Assembly (NCBI RefSeq): GCF_013408985.1
Contig: NZ_JACBZT010000001.1
Coordinates: 1,240,001 to 1,304,000, forward strand
Origin: Petropleomorpha daqingensis
Lineage (GTDB): Bacteria > Actinomycetota > Actinomycetes > Mycobacteriales > Geodermatophilaceae
DNA: 64,000 nucleotides
Reading direction: 5' to 3'
Shown: piece after piece, positions 23,929 to 32,449 of the stretch
How the letters are laid out: every line of letters starts with the position of its first letter
Position numbering within the stretch: the first letter of the stretch is position 1
The notes under the pieces: model-generated
The model's database searches: none
What the model was told of the DNA's origin: nothing
Seen by the model: the letters and a program-made list of their open reading frames with translations, nothing else
Program-made: the position numbers and the translations under genes

Positions 23929-24867
23929 GTGACGACAACCTCGCAAGCCCCCGACCGGCGCACCGTGCGCCGGATGGGTGACCGGCTCTTCTCCGGCAGC
24001 GCCACCGGAGCCGGGATCCTGATCCTCGTCGTCCTCGCCGGGGTCGCGACCTTCCTGGTCGCCCAGTCGGTGCCGGCGCTGACCGCCGATGCCGCCGACC
24101 TGCCGGGCGGGAAGAGCATCGTGGCCTACGTCTGGCCGCTGCTGTTCGGCACGCTGCTCGCCGCGATCATCGCGCTGCTCGTCGCGACCCCGCTCGCGGT
24201 CGGCATCGCCCTGTTCATCACGTACTACGCGCCGCGCCGGCTGGCCCAGGGCCTCGGGTACGTCGTCGACCTGCTCGCCGCGATCCCGAGCATCGTCTTC
24301 GGGTTCTGGGGCATCTCGTGGTTCGCCCCGCGGCTGGTGCCCCTCTACGACTGGCTGGCCGAGCACGCGAGCTGGATACCGCTGTTCTCCGGCCCGGCCT
24401 CGCCCACCGGCCGCACGATGCTCACCGCCGGGCTCGTCCTCGCGGTCATGATCCTGCCGATCATCAGCGCGATCTCCCGCGAGGTCTTCAGCCAGGCGCC
24501 GGCCCTGCACCGCGAGGCCGCGCTCGCCCTCGGGGCGACCCGCTGGGAGATGATCCGCATGGCGGTGCTGCCCTACGGCCGCTCCGGCGTCATCGGCGGC
24601 GCGATGCTCGGCCTGGGCCGGGCGCTGGGCGAGACGCTCGCCGTCGCCATCGTGCTCTCGGTGTCGCCCGGCGTGGTCAGCTTCAACCTGATCAGCAGCA
24701 CCAACCCCTCGACGATCGCGGCGAACATCGCGCTGAACTTCCCCGACTCGAGCGGCCTGGCGGTCAACGCCCTCATCGCGAGCGGCCTGGCGCTGTTCGT
24801 CATCACCTTCGCGGTCAACTTCTTCGCCCGGTCGATCGTCAACCGCCGGGCCGAGTTCTCGGAGTAA
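23929..24867 (+). CDS. pstC: Phosphate ABC transporter permease PstC
   Basis: A 312-residue permease with six transmembrane segments and the EAA loop EAALALGATRWEMIRMAVLP (about 200-219) that contacts PstB. The GTG start at 23929 follows GGAGCAGGA. Works with PstA as the membrane channel of the high-affinity phosphate transporter. Confidence 0.92.
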   Translation: MTTTSQAPDRRTVRRMGDRLFSGSATGAGILILVVLAGVATFLVAQSVPALTADAADLPGGKSIVAYVWPLLFGTLLAAIIALLVATPLAVGIALFITYYAPRRLAQGLGYVVDLLAAIPSIVFGFWGISWFAPRLVPLYDWLAEHASWIPLFSGPASPTGRTMLTAGLVLAVMILPIISAISREVFSQAPALHREAALALGATRWEMIRMAVLPYGRSGVIGGAMLGLGRALGETLAVAIVLSVSPGVVSFNLISSTNPSTIAANIALNFPDSSGLAVNALIASGLALFVITFAVNFFARSIVNRRAEFSE

Positions 24868-24870
24868 CCG

Positions 24871-25953
24871 ATGAGCACCCCTACCCGGGCCCCCGAGACG
24901 AGCCCCGCCCTCCCCGAACTCGAGCCGACGCGCGTCGGGCGGCCGCTGTCGCGCTGGTTCACCCCCGCGGTCTTCGGCGCGCTGCTCGTCGTCGGCGTCG
25001 TGCTCCAGCTCGTCGCGGGCCTGAACACCGTCCTGGTCGTGCTGTCCGTCGCGATCGTCGGCACGCTGGTCGTCGTCGCCGCCTCGCGCGCGGTCGAGGG
25101 CCGCCGCAAGGCGACCGACCGGTTCGTGACCTGCCTGGTCTACGGCGCCTTCCTCCTCGCGATGGTGCCGCTGGTCAGCCTCGTCTACGAGGTGATCAGC
25201 AAGGGTCTGGCCCGCCTGGACGGCGAGTTCTTCAACTCCTCGATGGTCGGGATCGTCGGCCCCGGCGGCGGCGCCTACCACGCCATCCTCGGCACGCTGA
25301 TCATCACGGGCATCACCGCGGTGATGTCGGTCCCGGTCGGCCTGCTGACCGCGATCTACCTGGTCGAGTACGGCCGCGGCCCGCTGGCGCGCTGGATCAC
25401 CTTCCTGGTCGACGTCATGACCGGCATCCCGTCGATCGTGTCCGGCCTGTTCGCCTACGCGCTGTTCGTGATCTTCTTCGGCCCCGGGGTCCGCATGGGC
25501 TTCGCCGGCGCGGTCGCGCTGTCGGTGCTGATGATCCCGGTGATCGTCCGGTCCTCGGAGGAGGTCCTCAAGCTCGTGCCCAACGAGCTGCGGGAGGCCT
25601 CCTACGCGCTCGGGGTGCCGAAGTGGCGGACCGTCGTCAAGGTCGTCCTGCCGACCGCGCTGGCCGGCCTCGGCACCGCGGTCACGCTGGCGATCGCGCG
25701 CGTGATCGGTGAGACCGCGCCGCTGCTGGTCACCGTCGGCATCACCAACGCGACCAACCTCGACCCGTTCGACGGCCGGATGGCCACGCTGCCGGTCTAC
25801 GCCTACTACCAGCTCACCCAGCCCGGCGTGCCGCCCGAGTACGGCATCAACCGGGCCTGGACGGCGGCGATGGTGCTCATCGTCATCGTGCTGGTGCTGA
25901 ACCTCATCGCCCGGCTGATCAGCCGGATCTTCTCCCCCAAGACCGGTCGCTGA
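24871..25953 (+). CDS. pstA: Phosphate ABC transporter permease PstA
   Basis: A 360-residue permease, longer than most PstA proteins by an N-terminal extension with two extra hydrophobic segments (about 32-50 and 50-70) before the six-helix core. The EAA loop is [20 protein letters not shown]. The ATG is 3 nt after the pstC stop, indicating coupling. Confidence 0.92.
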   Translation: MSTPTRAPETSPALPELEPTRVGRPLSRWFTPAVFGALLVVGVVLQLVAGLNTVLVVLSVAIVGTLVVVAASRAVEGRRKATDRFVTCLVYGAFLLAMVPLVSLVYEVISKGLARLDGEFFNSSMVGIVGPGGGAYHAILGTLIITGITAVMSVPVGLLTAIYLVEYGRGPLARWITFLVDVMTGIPSIVSGLFAYALFVIFFGPGVRMGFAGAVALSVLMIPVIVRSSEEVLKLVPNELREASYALGVPKWRTVVKVVLPTALAGLGTAVTLAIARVIGETAPLLVTVGITNATNLDPFDGRMATLPVYAYYQLTQPGVPPEYGINRAWTAAMVLIVIVLVLNLIARLISRIFSPKTGR

Positions 25954-25984
25954 CCGACCCGCCACCCAGCTAACGGAGGACGCA

Positions 25985-26764
25985 GTGGCCAAGCGCATCG
26001 ACGTCTCGGACCTGAACATCTTCTACGGCAGCTTCCGCGCCGTTCAGGACGTCACCGTCTCCATCGAGCCGCGCGCGGTCACCGCGCTGATCGGCCCCTC
26101 GGGCTGCGGGAAGTCGACCTTCCTGCGCTCGCTCAACCGCATGCACGAGGTCATCCCGGGCGCGCACGTCGAGGGCAAGGTCGTGATGGACGGCCAGGAC
26201 CTCTACGCCGCGGACACCGACCCGGTCGACGTCCGGCGGCAGATCGGCATGGTCTTCCAGCGGCCGAACCCGTTCCCGACGATGTCGATCTACGACAACG
26301 TCATCGCCGGGGTGCGGCTGAACGCCAAGAAGATGAAGAAGGCCGAGCTCGACGCGCTGGTGGAGAAGTCGCTGCGGGGCGCCAACCTGTGGGACGAGGT
26401 CAAGGACCGGCTCGGCCGTCCGGGAGCCGGGCTCTCCGGAGGTCAGCAGCAGCGGCTGTGCATCGCCCGCGCGATCGCCGTCGAGCCCGACGTCCTGCTC
26501 ATGGACGAGCCCTGCTCGGCGCTGGACCCGATCTCCACGCTGGCGATCGAGGACCTCATGAGCGAGCTCAAGGAGCGCTTCACCATCGTCATCGTCACGC
26601 ACAACATGCAGCAGGCGGCGCGGGTGAGCGAGTACACGGGCTTCTTCAACCTCAACGGCGTCGGGCAGCCGGGCCGGCTGATCGAGTTCAACCCGACCGA
26701 GAAGATCTTCAGCAACCCCGACCAGAAGGCGACCGAGGACTACATCTCCGGCCGCTTCGGATGA
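25985..26764 (+). CDS. pstB: Phosphate ABC transporter ATPase PstB
   Basis: A 259-residue ABC ATPase. Walker [10 protein letters not shown] at 37-45, signature LSGGQQQR, Walker B VLLMDEP and the HNMQQAAR switch histidine are intact. GTG 25985 follows AACGGAGGAC. Powers PstCA; corresponds in position to M. tuberculosis phoT (Rv0820). No phoU gene follows in this window. Confidence 0.94.
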   Translation: MAKRIDVSDLNIFYGSFRAVQDVTVSIEPRAVTALIGPSGCGKSTFLRSLNRMHEVIPGAHVEGKVVMDGQDLYAADTDPVDVRRQIGMVFQRPNPFPTMSIYDNVIAGVRLNAKKMKKAELDALVEKSLRGANLWDEVKDRLGRPGAGLSGGQQQRLCIARAIAVEPDVLLMDEPCSALDPISTLAIEDLMSELKERFTIVIVTHNMQQAARVSEYTGFFNLNGVGQPGRLIEFNPTEKIFSNPDQKATEDYISGRFG

Positions 26765-26768
26765 GCGT

Positions 26769-26849
26769 TGATCAGGTGACCTGATCACTCGCTGTCCTCC
26801 CGCACGAGCGTTGCTGCGGGAGGACAGTCATCGATCAGGTCACCTGATC
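26769..26849. terminator. Composite palindromic bidirectional terminator
   Basis: Three nested structures fill the gap between convergent pstB and the LCP gene. TGATCAGGT-G-ACCTGATCA (26769-26787) is a perfect palindrome; CTGTCCTCCCGCA/TGCGGGAGGACAG (26792-26804/26815-26827) is a 13-bp stem with a 10-nt loop; GATCAGGT-C-ACCTGATC (26833-26849) closes it. The flanking palindromes can also pair with each other, giving one long stem on either strand. Confidence 0.8.
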
Positions 26850-26864
26850 ACTGCTGCGCGGAGG

Positions 26865-28955
26865 TCAGGTGCAGGGCGGGGCGGTGGGCGTCGGCGAGGC
26901 GGACGCGGAGGCGGTGGTGTCCGGCGCCGGCGCCTCGCTCGCCGCGGGCGCGCCGATCGTCACCGGCACCACGCTCGAGAAGCCCGGGCCGAGCACCAGC
27001 TGGACGGCGTCGCCGATCGAGTCGCTGGGCTGCAGCACGGCGCCCGGGACGGCGGCGGCGACGGTGCGCGCCTGCTCGGCCACGTTCGGGCCGAAGCGCA
27101 CCAGGGTCTGGCTGACCGCGCCCGGCTCGTTGCCGACGGCGCCGACGGCGAAGCCCTGGGCGCGCATCTGGTCGGCCACCTGCCCGGCCAGCCCGGTGGT
27201 CCCGGTGCCGTTGAGGACGTCGACGGTGATCGTGCTCGGCGCCGCGGTGAGCGGCTCGGTGCCCGCGGCGGACGCGGGGGCCTGCGCCTCGGCGGACGCG
27301 CTGGGCTCCGCGGCCGAGGACGCGGCGGCGTCCCCGCCGGTCTGCTCCGCGGCCGACGGGTCGGCCGCGGCCAGCACCTCCGGCGGCAGCTGCGTGCGGT
27401 CGATCACCGCGTCGAACAGCGACCGGGTGCCGCTCTGGTCGAGCAGCACGTAGGCCTGGTCGGTGCCGGCGGGCACGTAGCCGACCTGGGACACCGGCAG
27501 CCCCGCGCGCTGCACCGCGCCCTCCGGGAGGCTGCCGAGGGCGCCGGCCAGGCCGCGCAGGTCGCCCAGCGTCGTCTGCTCGTCGACGGTGAGGGCGCCG
27601 GCGGCGCGGTGCAGGAAGGTGGTCAGCTCGACGGTGTTGAGCAGCGTGCCGGTCGACATCGCGCCGCGGAGCGTCGCGGTGAGCAGCAGCTGCGCCCGCT
27701 CGGCCACCGCGGCCCCGGTGACGTCGGAGCCGGCGTCCCCGGGCTTCAGGTAACCGGTGGCCGCGGGGCCGGACAGCTCGTTCGAGCCCGCCGGCAGGGG
27801 CGTGGCCGCCGCCGCGATCGCCGGCGAGTCGGGCACGCACATCGAGACCCCACCCAGCGCGTCGACCATGCCCGGCAGCCGGTCGAGGTTGACCGCGAGG
27901 TAGTGGTCGATGCGCAGGCCGGAGACCTGCTGGACCGCCCGCACCATGCACTGCGGGCCGCCGTCGAGCAGCGAGGACGCGAACGCCTCGGTCCTCGGCG
28001 CGCGCAGCGAGCCGTCGGCAGCGTGGCACTCGGGGGTGTCGACGAACGCGGTCGGCGGGACGCTGACCAGCACGGCGTGCTCCTGGTCGCCGGAGACCGA
28101 GGCGATCAGGGTCGCCACCGAGGCCGGCCCCTTCTGCCCCGGGACGTCGGTGCCGACGATCAGGTAGGTCTGGGTGTCGGCCTGCAACTGCGGGGCGAGC
28201 ACCTCGGGCCCGTCGGTGGCCAGCGCGTCGACCCGGCCGATGCTGCGGTCGACGTAGAAGTACAGGCCCAGGTGGTACAGCGCGACCAGGCCGACGACGA
28301 CGACCAGGGCCATGATCACGCGGGTGAACCGGCGGCGTCCCGCGGTCGCGGTGGCCGAGCGCTTCGCGCGGTGGGCGAAGCCGGCGACCGGCCGCTCGCG
28401 CGGCTCCTTCGGCGGGCGGCGGCCCGGCAGCGGGGGCAGCGGCGTGACCGGGCGGGAGGGCCGGACGCCGGGCTCGACGTCCGGGGGCGGGAAGGTCGGT
28501 ACGCGCCCCGACGGGGTGTTCGGCAGGGGCGGCACCGGACGCGAGGGCATCGGCGGCACGGGCCGGGACGGCCGCGCCCCGGCGTCGGGTACCGGCGGCA
28601 GGCCCGCGCGGCGACCGGACGGCGGCGGGGTGGTCGACGACGGCGGCGTGGACGGCGGCGGCTGGGGCGGGCTGCCGCCGGGCACCGGCGGCAGCCCACC
28701 GCGCGTGCCGGACGGCGGGGCGTCGGGCGCCCTCAGCCTCGGGGACTCGCCCCGCGCCGGCTCGCGCCGGCCGGTCTCGTGCGGACCCGGTTCGCCCCGG
28801 CGGGCCGCGCGGCGCCGGCCGGTCGCCGGACCGCCCTGCCGGGCCAGCAGCTGCTCCACCGTGAGCGGCTGGGCGCCGGGCTGGTCGGCGCGGGCTCGGG
28901 ACCTGCCGGGGACGCGACGGTCGTCGCCGTCGTCCCGATTCGGCTGTTCCCCCAC
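26865..28955 (-). CDS. LytR-CpsA-Psr family protein with degenerate active site and LytR_C domain
   Basis: A 696-residue protein from GTG 28955: a Pro/Arg-rich cytoplasmic region (about 1-205), one transmembrane helix (about 212-236), an LCP-type extracellular domain (about 262-450), a Ser/Ala/Glu linker and a C-terminal LytR_C domain (about 576-660, DVLNGTGTTGLAGQVADQM). LCP enzymes attach glycopolymers to peptidoglycan using conserved Arg/Asp residues that hold the lipid pyrophosphate. Here those motifs are altered: VGTDVPGQKGPASVATL replaces the usual D-S-R and R-S-D-T, SVPPTAF replaces S-I-P-R-D, and the later R-x-R is missing. It may bind without catalysing. Confidence 0.75.
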   Translation of the reverse strand: MGEQPNRDDGDDRRVPGRSRARADQPGAQPLTVEQLLARQGGPATGRRRAARRGEPGPHETGRREPARGESPRLRAPDAPPSGTRGGLPPVPGGSPPQPPPSTPPSSTTPPPSGRRAGLPPVPDAGARPSRPVPPMPSRPVPPLPNTPSGRVPTFPPPDVEPGVRPSRPVTPLPPLPGRRPPKEPRERPVAGFAHRAKRSATATAGRRRFTRVIMALVVVVGLVALYHLGLYFYVDRSIGRVDALATDGPEVLAPQLQADTQTYLIVGTDVPGQKGPASVATLIASVSGDQEHAVLVSVPPTAFVDTPECHAADGSLRAPRTEAFASSLLDGGPQCMVRAVQQVSGLRIDHYLAVNLDRLPGMVDALGGVSMCVPDSPAIAAAATPLPAGSNELSGPAATGYLKPGDAGSDVTGAAVAERAQLLLTATLRGAMSTGTLLNTVELTTFLHRAAGALTVDEQTTLGDLRGLAGALGSLPEGAVQRAGLPVSQVGYVPAGTDQAYVLLDQSGTRSLFDAVIDRTQLPPEVLAAADPSAAEQTGGDAAASSAAEPSASAEAQAPASAAGTEPLTAAPSTITVDVLNGTGTTGLAGQVADQMRAQGFAVGAVGNEPGAVSQTLVRFGPNVAEQARTVAAAVPGAVLQPSDSIGDAVQLVLGPGFSSVVPVTIGAPAASEAPAPDTTASASASPTPTAPPCT

Positions 28956-29134
28956 CGCTGTCTTTCTTCCGTCGTGGCTGTGTGCGCTGCCTGCCCGGAC
29001 CACACCGGCGCAGGCGCCAGCGCCCGCGCATCCGTGCGGCGGTTTCCCCACGATACGGGCAGACCATGCCCCGGTCGGGTCAACTCGCCTGTACGAAGAG
29101 GCGCCGTGCGCCTACCGGACGTAGCGTCTGGCGG

Positions 29135-29851
29135 GTGAAACTGCCCTCCCTCCCAGGTCCGGGCGATGTCCTCTCCGCGGTGGAGGGGGTGCGCGAGGGG
29201 ATCAGCGACGCGCTGGCCCTCGTGCCCCGGCTCGGCGTGGTCGTGGGCCGGGTCGAGGAGCTCGTCGGGCGCGTCTCGACCCTCGTGGACCGTGCCGGCA
29301 CCGTGCTCGACCGCGCCGACGCGGCGCTCACCGGGCTCGAGGCCACCCGCACCCGGGCCGAGGGGATCGTCGACCGCGTCACCGGGACGCAGGAGAAGGC
29401 GGACGAGGCGATCGCGCGGGTCGGCGCGACCCAGCAGAAGGCCGACGAGGCGATCACCGCCGTCGAGCGGACGACGACCCGCGCCGGGGAGACGCTGACG
29501 CGGGCCGGCGGGCTGGTGGACCGCATGGAGCCGCTGGTCGGCGAGTACACCGAGCCGCTGCGCCGGCTGGCCCCGTCGATCGGGCGCCTGGCCGAGACGC
29601 TGGACCCCGACGAGGTCGAGGCCATGGTCCAGCTGATCGACCGGCTGCCGGACATCGTGCAGCGGCTGGACGAAAACGTCCTGCCGGCGCTGGCGAACAT
29701 GGACAACGTCGGCGACGACGTGCACGACCTGCTCGACACGATGCAGGACCTCCGCCAGGTGGTGAAGGGCTTCCCCGGCTCCCGGCTGTTCCGTCGCCGG
29801 GGCGCGGAGGAGATCGCGCAGGAGGACGGGACGGAGACCGCCGGGGCCTGA
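29135..29851 (+). CDS. Coiled-coil protein of unknown function
   Basis: A 238-residue protein from GTG 29135, with TAGCGT (29122-29127) 7 nt upstream implying a leaderless mRNA. Residues about 25-150 form near-continuous heptads with repeated T-x-x-K-A-D-E-A-I units (TQEKADEAIARVGA, TQQKADEAITAVER). No signal peptide or membrane segment. Divergent from the LCP gene and convergent with the DUF2795 gene. A scaffold or apolipoprotein-like role is conceivable, not shown. Confidence 0.65.
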   Translation: MKLPSLPGPGDVLSAVEGVREGISDALALVPRLGVVVGRVEELVGRVSTLVDRAGTVLDRADAALTGLEATRTRAEGIVDRVTGTQEKADEAIARVGATQQKADEAITAVERTTTRAGETLTRAGGLVDRMEPLVGEYTEPLRRLAPSIGRLAETLDPDEVEAMVQLIDRLPDIVQRLDENVLPALANMDNVGDDVHDLLDTMQDLRQVVKGFPGSRLFRRRGAEEIAQEDGTETAGA

Positions 29852-29873
29852 GACCCCGGCGGCGCCCCGTCGC

Positions 29874-30296
29874 TCACGTCTCGGTCGGGTACCCCAGGGC
29901 CCGGACGACGTCGCCCACGCGCTCGAAGGTCTGCCCCGCCGGGAGCCGCTGCAGCTCGGCCACCACGGCGTCCGGCGCCCGGTGGTCGCGCGCGGCCTCG
30001 ACCAGGCCCGCACCGTCGCTGGGGTAGTCGGCGCGGTCCAGCCAGCGGGCGATCTCCGCGCGGGCGGTGACCGCGTCGGCGTCCATGCCGACGGGAGTGC
30101 CGCCGGTCAGCGTGCCCTCCGGGTCGGCGTCCACGTCGGGATCGCCCTCCGCGCTGGGCTCGACCTCACGCCACTCCTCGGCGCGGGTCTGCCGCTCGGC
30201 CTTGAGCATCCCCTGCATCTCGTGCTCGAGCTCCTCGTCCACCCGCGGGTTGTGCTTGGTGCTGCGGCCGGATGCGAACTCGCTGCTCTCGGTCAC
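29874..30296 (-). CDS. DUF2795 domain protein
   Basis: A 140-residue acidic protein from GTG 30296. The C-terminal part (about 75-138, including LPAGQTFERVGDVVRALGYP) matches DUF2795, small winged-helix-like domains of unknown function common in actinobacteria. The N-terminus (STKHNPRVDEELEHEMQGML) resembles stress-protein tails. It is 41 nt downstream of the DUF2945 gene on the same strand. Confidence 0.78.
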   Translation of the reverse strand: MTESSEFASGRSTKHNPRVDEELEHEMQGMLKAERQTRAEEWREVEPSAEGDPDVDADPEGTLTGGTPVGMDADAVTARAEIARWLDRADYPSDGAGLVEAARDHRAPDAVVAELQRLPAGQTFERVGDVVRALGYPTET

Positions 30297-30337
30297 CGAT
30301 GCCTCCTGTGCTGCTCTGCGTTGTCCAGTCCTACCGG

Positions 30338-30547
30338 TCACTTCCGGTGCAGGGCGCCGGGCTTGTGCACCGCCGTCCTGCCGCTCGCGTCGCTCTCCAC
30401 CTCGTACTGCGGCTCGTCCGCGCTCGCGCGCACCGTCCGCCCGGATGCCTCGGTGTCCTCCGTGATCTCCCGCCGGACGGTGCCCTCCACGGTGCTGCCG
30501 TGGCTGTTCCACGTGACGTGGTCACCCTTCTCCAGGTCGCGGGCCAT
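30338..30547 (-). CDS. DUF2945 / HVA1-type Tudor-like small protein
   Basis: A 69-residue hydrophilic protein beginning MARDLEKGDHVTWNSHG with VEGTVRREI, the DUF2945 (hypervirulence-associated Tudor-like) pattern. Function unknown; in actinobacteria these genes often travel with DUF2795 and other stress genes. ATG at 30547. The region upstream has GTTG then GGGTGA about 13-14 nt apart on the minus strand, a weak SigB-like promoter. Confidence 0.75.
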   Translation of the reverse strand: MARDLEKGDHVTWNSHGSTVEGTVRREITEDTEASGRTVRASADEPQYEVESDASGRTAVHKPGALHRK

Positions 30548-30830
30548 GGCTGCTCCTCTGCTCGGGTCACGGGGTCGTCCTGCCCCTGCCCCCCAGCGCC
30601 GTCGGGCACACATCACCCGAACGGAACGCGGTCTCACCCCTGAGGGCCATGGCAACCGCCCTCTGGTGACGTAGCGTGGTCGCCGACGCGGGGGCGTCAC
30701 CCATCGGCGCTGGTCGGCACGCCGGAGCCGACTACCGAGGGTGAGAACGCTTCCCGTCCTCGATCGCCGGCCCGGTCGACCCCATTCCCCCGGGGTCGGC
30801 CGGGCCGGCCCGCTTCTACGCTGGCTGCCC

Positions 30831-31604
30831 GTGGATGCGCTCGCTGCCCGCCCCGTCGACGTCCTCACCGTCGCCTCGGTGACCGACGTGACCCCGACGG
30901 TGCGCCGGGTGCTGCTGCGCGGGACGCCGGAGGCGGCCGCCGCGGCCGGGCCCACGGTGCACCTGCTCGTCCCGCGCGTCGGCGACACCGACCCGCAGTG
31001 GCCGGCGATCGCCCGGGACGGCCGGATCGTGTGGCCGCAGGGCAGCCACGGCGTGAGCCTGCGCAGCTACACGGCCCGTCGCCAGGACCCGCAGGCGGGC
31101 ACCGTGGAGATCGACTTCGTGCTGCACGGCACCGGCCCGGCGGCCGCCTGGGCCGCCGCCGCGGAGGAGGGCGCCCCGCTGGCGTTCGCCGGTAGTGCTC
31201 CGCTGGGGGAGCGACCGGCGGGCACCGTCCTGCTGGCCGGCGACGAGACGGCGCTGCCGGCGATCTCGCGCCTGCTCGCCGCGGCGCCGCCGTCCACCCG
31301 GGGGCTGGCCCTGGTGGAGGTGGCCGGCCCGGAGGAGGAGCAACCGCTGCCGGCGCCGGACGGCGTGGAGGTGCGCTGGCTGCACCGCGGCGGGACCCCG
31401 CCGGGCGAGAGCACGCTGCTCGCCGACGCGGTGGCCGCGCTCGACCGCCCGGAGGGCGAGGACCTGTTCGCCTGGGTGGCCGCCGAGTCGGCCGCCGTCC
31501 GGACCGTGCGCGCGGACCTGCGCGGCCGGTGGGGGCTGGGCCGGGCGCAGCACCACGCGATCGGCTACTGGCGTCGCGGCCGGGCGATGTCCCCCTCCGG
31601 TTAG
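30831..31604 (+). CDS. Siderophore-interacting protein (FAD-type ferric reductase)
   Basis: About 257 residues from GTG 30831, with TACGCT (30817-30822) 8 nt upstream, consistent with leaderless translation. N-terminal FAD-binding barrel with the R-x-Y-T motif (LRSYTARR) and a C-terminal NAD(P)H-type domain (TVLLAGDETALPAISRLLA, FAWVAAES). The family reduces ferric siderophores in the cytoplasm. No siderophore uptake genes are adjacent. Confidence 0.82.
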   Translation: MDALAARPVDVLTVASVTDVTPTVRRVLLRGTPEAAAAAGPTVHLLVPRVGDTDPQWPAIARDGRIVWPQGSHGVSLRSYTARRQDPQAGTVEIDFVLHGTGPAAAWAAAAEEGAPLAFAGSAPLGERPAGTVLLAGDETALPAISRLLAAAPPSTRGLALVEVAGPEEEQPLPAPDGVEVRWLHRGGTPPGESTLLADAVAALDRPEGEDLFAWVAAESAAVRTVRADLRGRWGLGRAQHHAIGYWRRGRAMSPSG

Positions 31605-31671
31605 GAGTTTCCCAGGCAGTTCACAGGTACCGTCCAGAGCGGCCGAAGCCGTTGTCAGGAGGCTCCCAGTC

Positions 31672-32436
31672 ATGACGACGGCATCTGCACGCCCTGCAGG
31701 AGGAGCTGTGACCGCCAGCCAGCCCAACGGTCGCCCCGCTCCCGAGGCGCGTCTGCTCGTGGTGGACGACGAGCCGAACATCCGCGAACTGCTGTCGGCG
31801 AGCCTGCGCTACGCCGGCTTCGAGGTGGCGACCGCCGCGGACGGGCAGCAGGCGCTGGCCCTCGCCGCGTCCTTCCGGCCGGACCTGCTGGTGCTCGACG
31901 TGATGATGCCCGGCCTCGACGGGTTCGGCGTCGTCCGCCGGCTCCGGCAGAGCGGCCGGCACACGCCCGTCCTGTTCCTGACCGCGCGCGACGCCGCGGA
32001 GGACAAGGTGTCGGGCCTGACCCTCGGCGGCGACGACTACGTCACCAAGCCGTTCAGCCTCGACGAGGTGCTGGCGCGGATCCGGGCGGTGCTGCGCCGC
32101 AGCAGCGGGCCGCAGCGGGCGACCGAGGCCCCGCGGCTCACCTTCGCCGACATCGAGCTCGACGAGGAGTCCCACGAGGTGATCAAGGCCGGCCACGTGG
32201 TCAGCCTCTCCCCCACCGAGTTCAAGCTGCTGCGCTACCTGATGGCCAACGCCGGGCGGGTGCTGTCCAAGGCGCAGATCCTGGACCACGTGTGGAACTA
32301 CGACTTCAACGGCGAGGCGAACGTCGTCGAGTCCTACATCTCCTACCTGCGCCGCAAGATCGACACGACCGAGCCGCGGCTGCTGCACACCATCCGCGGC
32401 GTGGGCTACACGCTGCGGCTCCCGCGTGGTTCCTGA
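31672..32436 (+). CDS. phoP: PhoP-type response regulator
   Basis: A 254-residue OmpR-family regulator. Receiver about 26-140 with phospho-acceptor D76 (LVLDVMMPG) and K in VTKPFSLDEVL; winged helix about 160-250. The stretches TLGGDDYVTKPFSLDEV, LTFADIELDEESHEV and VVESYISYLRRKIDT closely match M. tuberculosis PhoP. AGGAGG lies 8 nt before ATG 31672; a GTG at 31708 with its own RBS is a second possible start. Followed by the kinase gene. Whether it binds the Pho box before pstS cannot be told. Confidence 0.82.
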   Translation: MTTASARPAGGAVTASQPNGRPAPEARLLVVDDEPNIRELLSASLRYAGFEVATAADGQQALALAASFRPDLLVLDVMMPGLDGFGVVRRLRQSGRHTPVLFLTARDAAEDKVSGLTLGGDDYVTKPFSLDEVLARIRAVLRRSSGPQRATEAPRLTFADIELDEESHEVIKAGHVVSLSPTEFKLLRYLMANAGRVLSKAQILDHVWNYDFNGEANVVESYISYLRRKIDTTEPRLLHTIRGVGYTLRLPRGS

Positions 32437-32449
32437 GCGAGCAGGGGAC

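Noticed and set aside
22594-26019. 1141-codon minus-strand frame across pstSCAB
   Set aside because: Antisense shadow of pstSCAB caused by high third-position GC; low-complexity Asp/Arg/Gly/His product without any domain.
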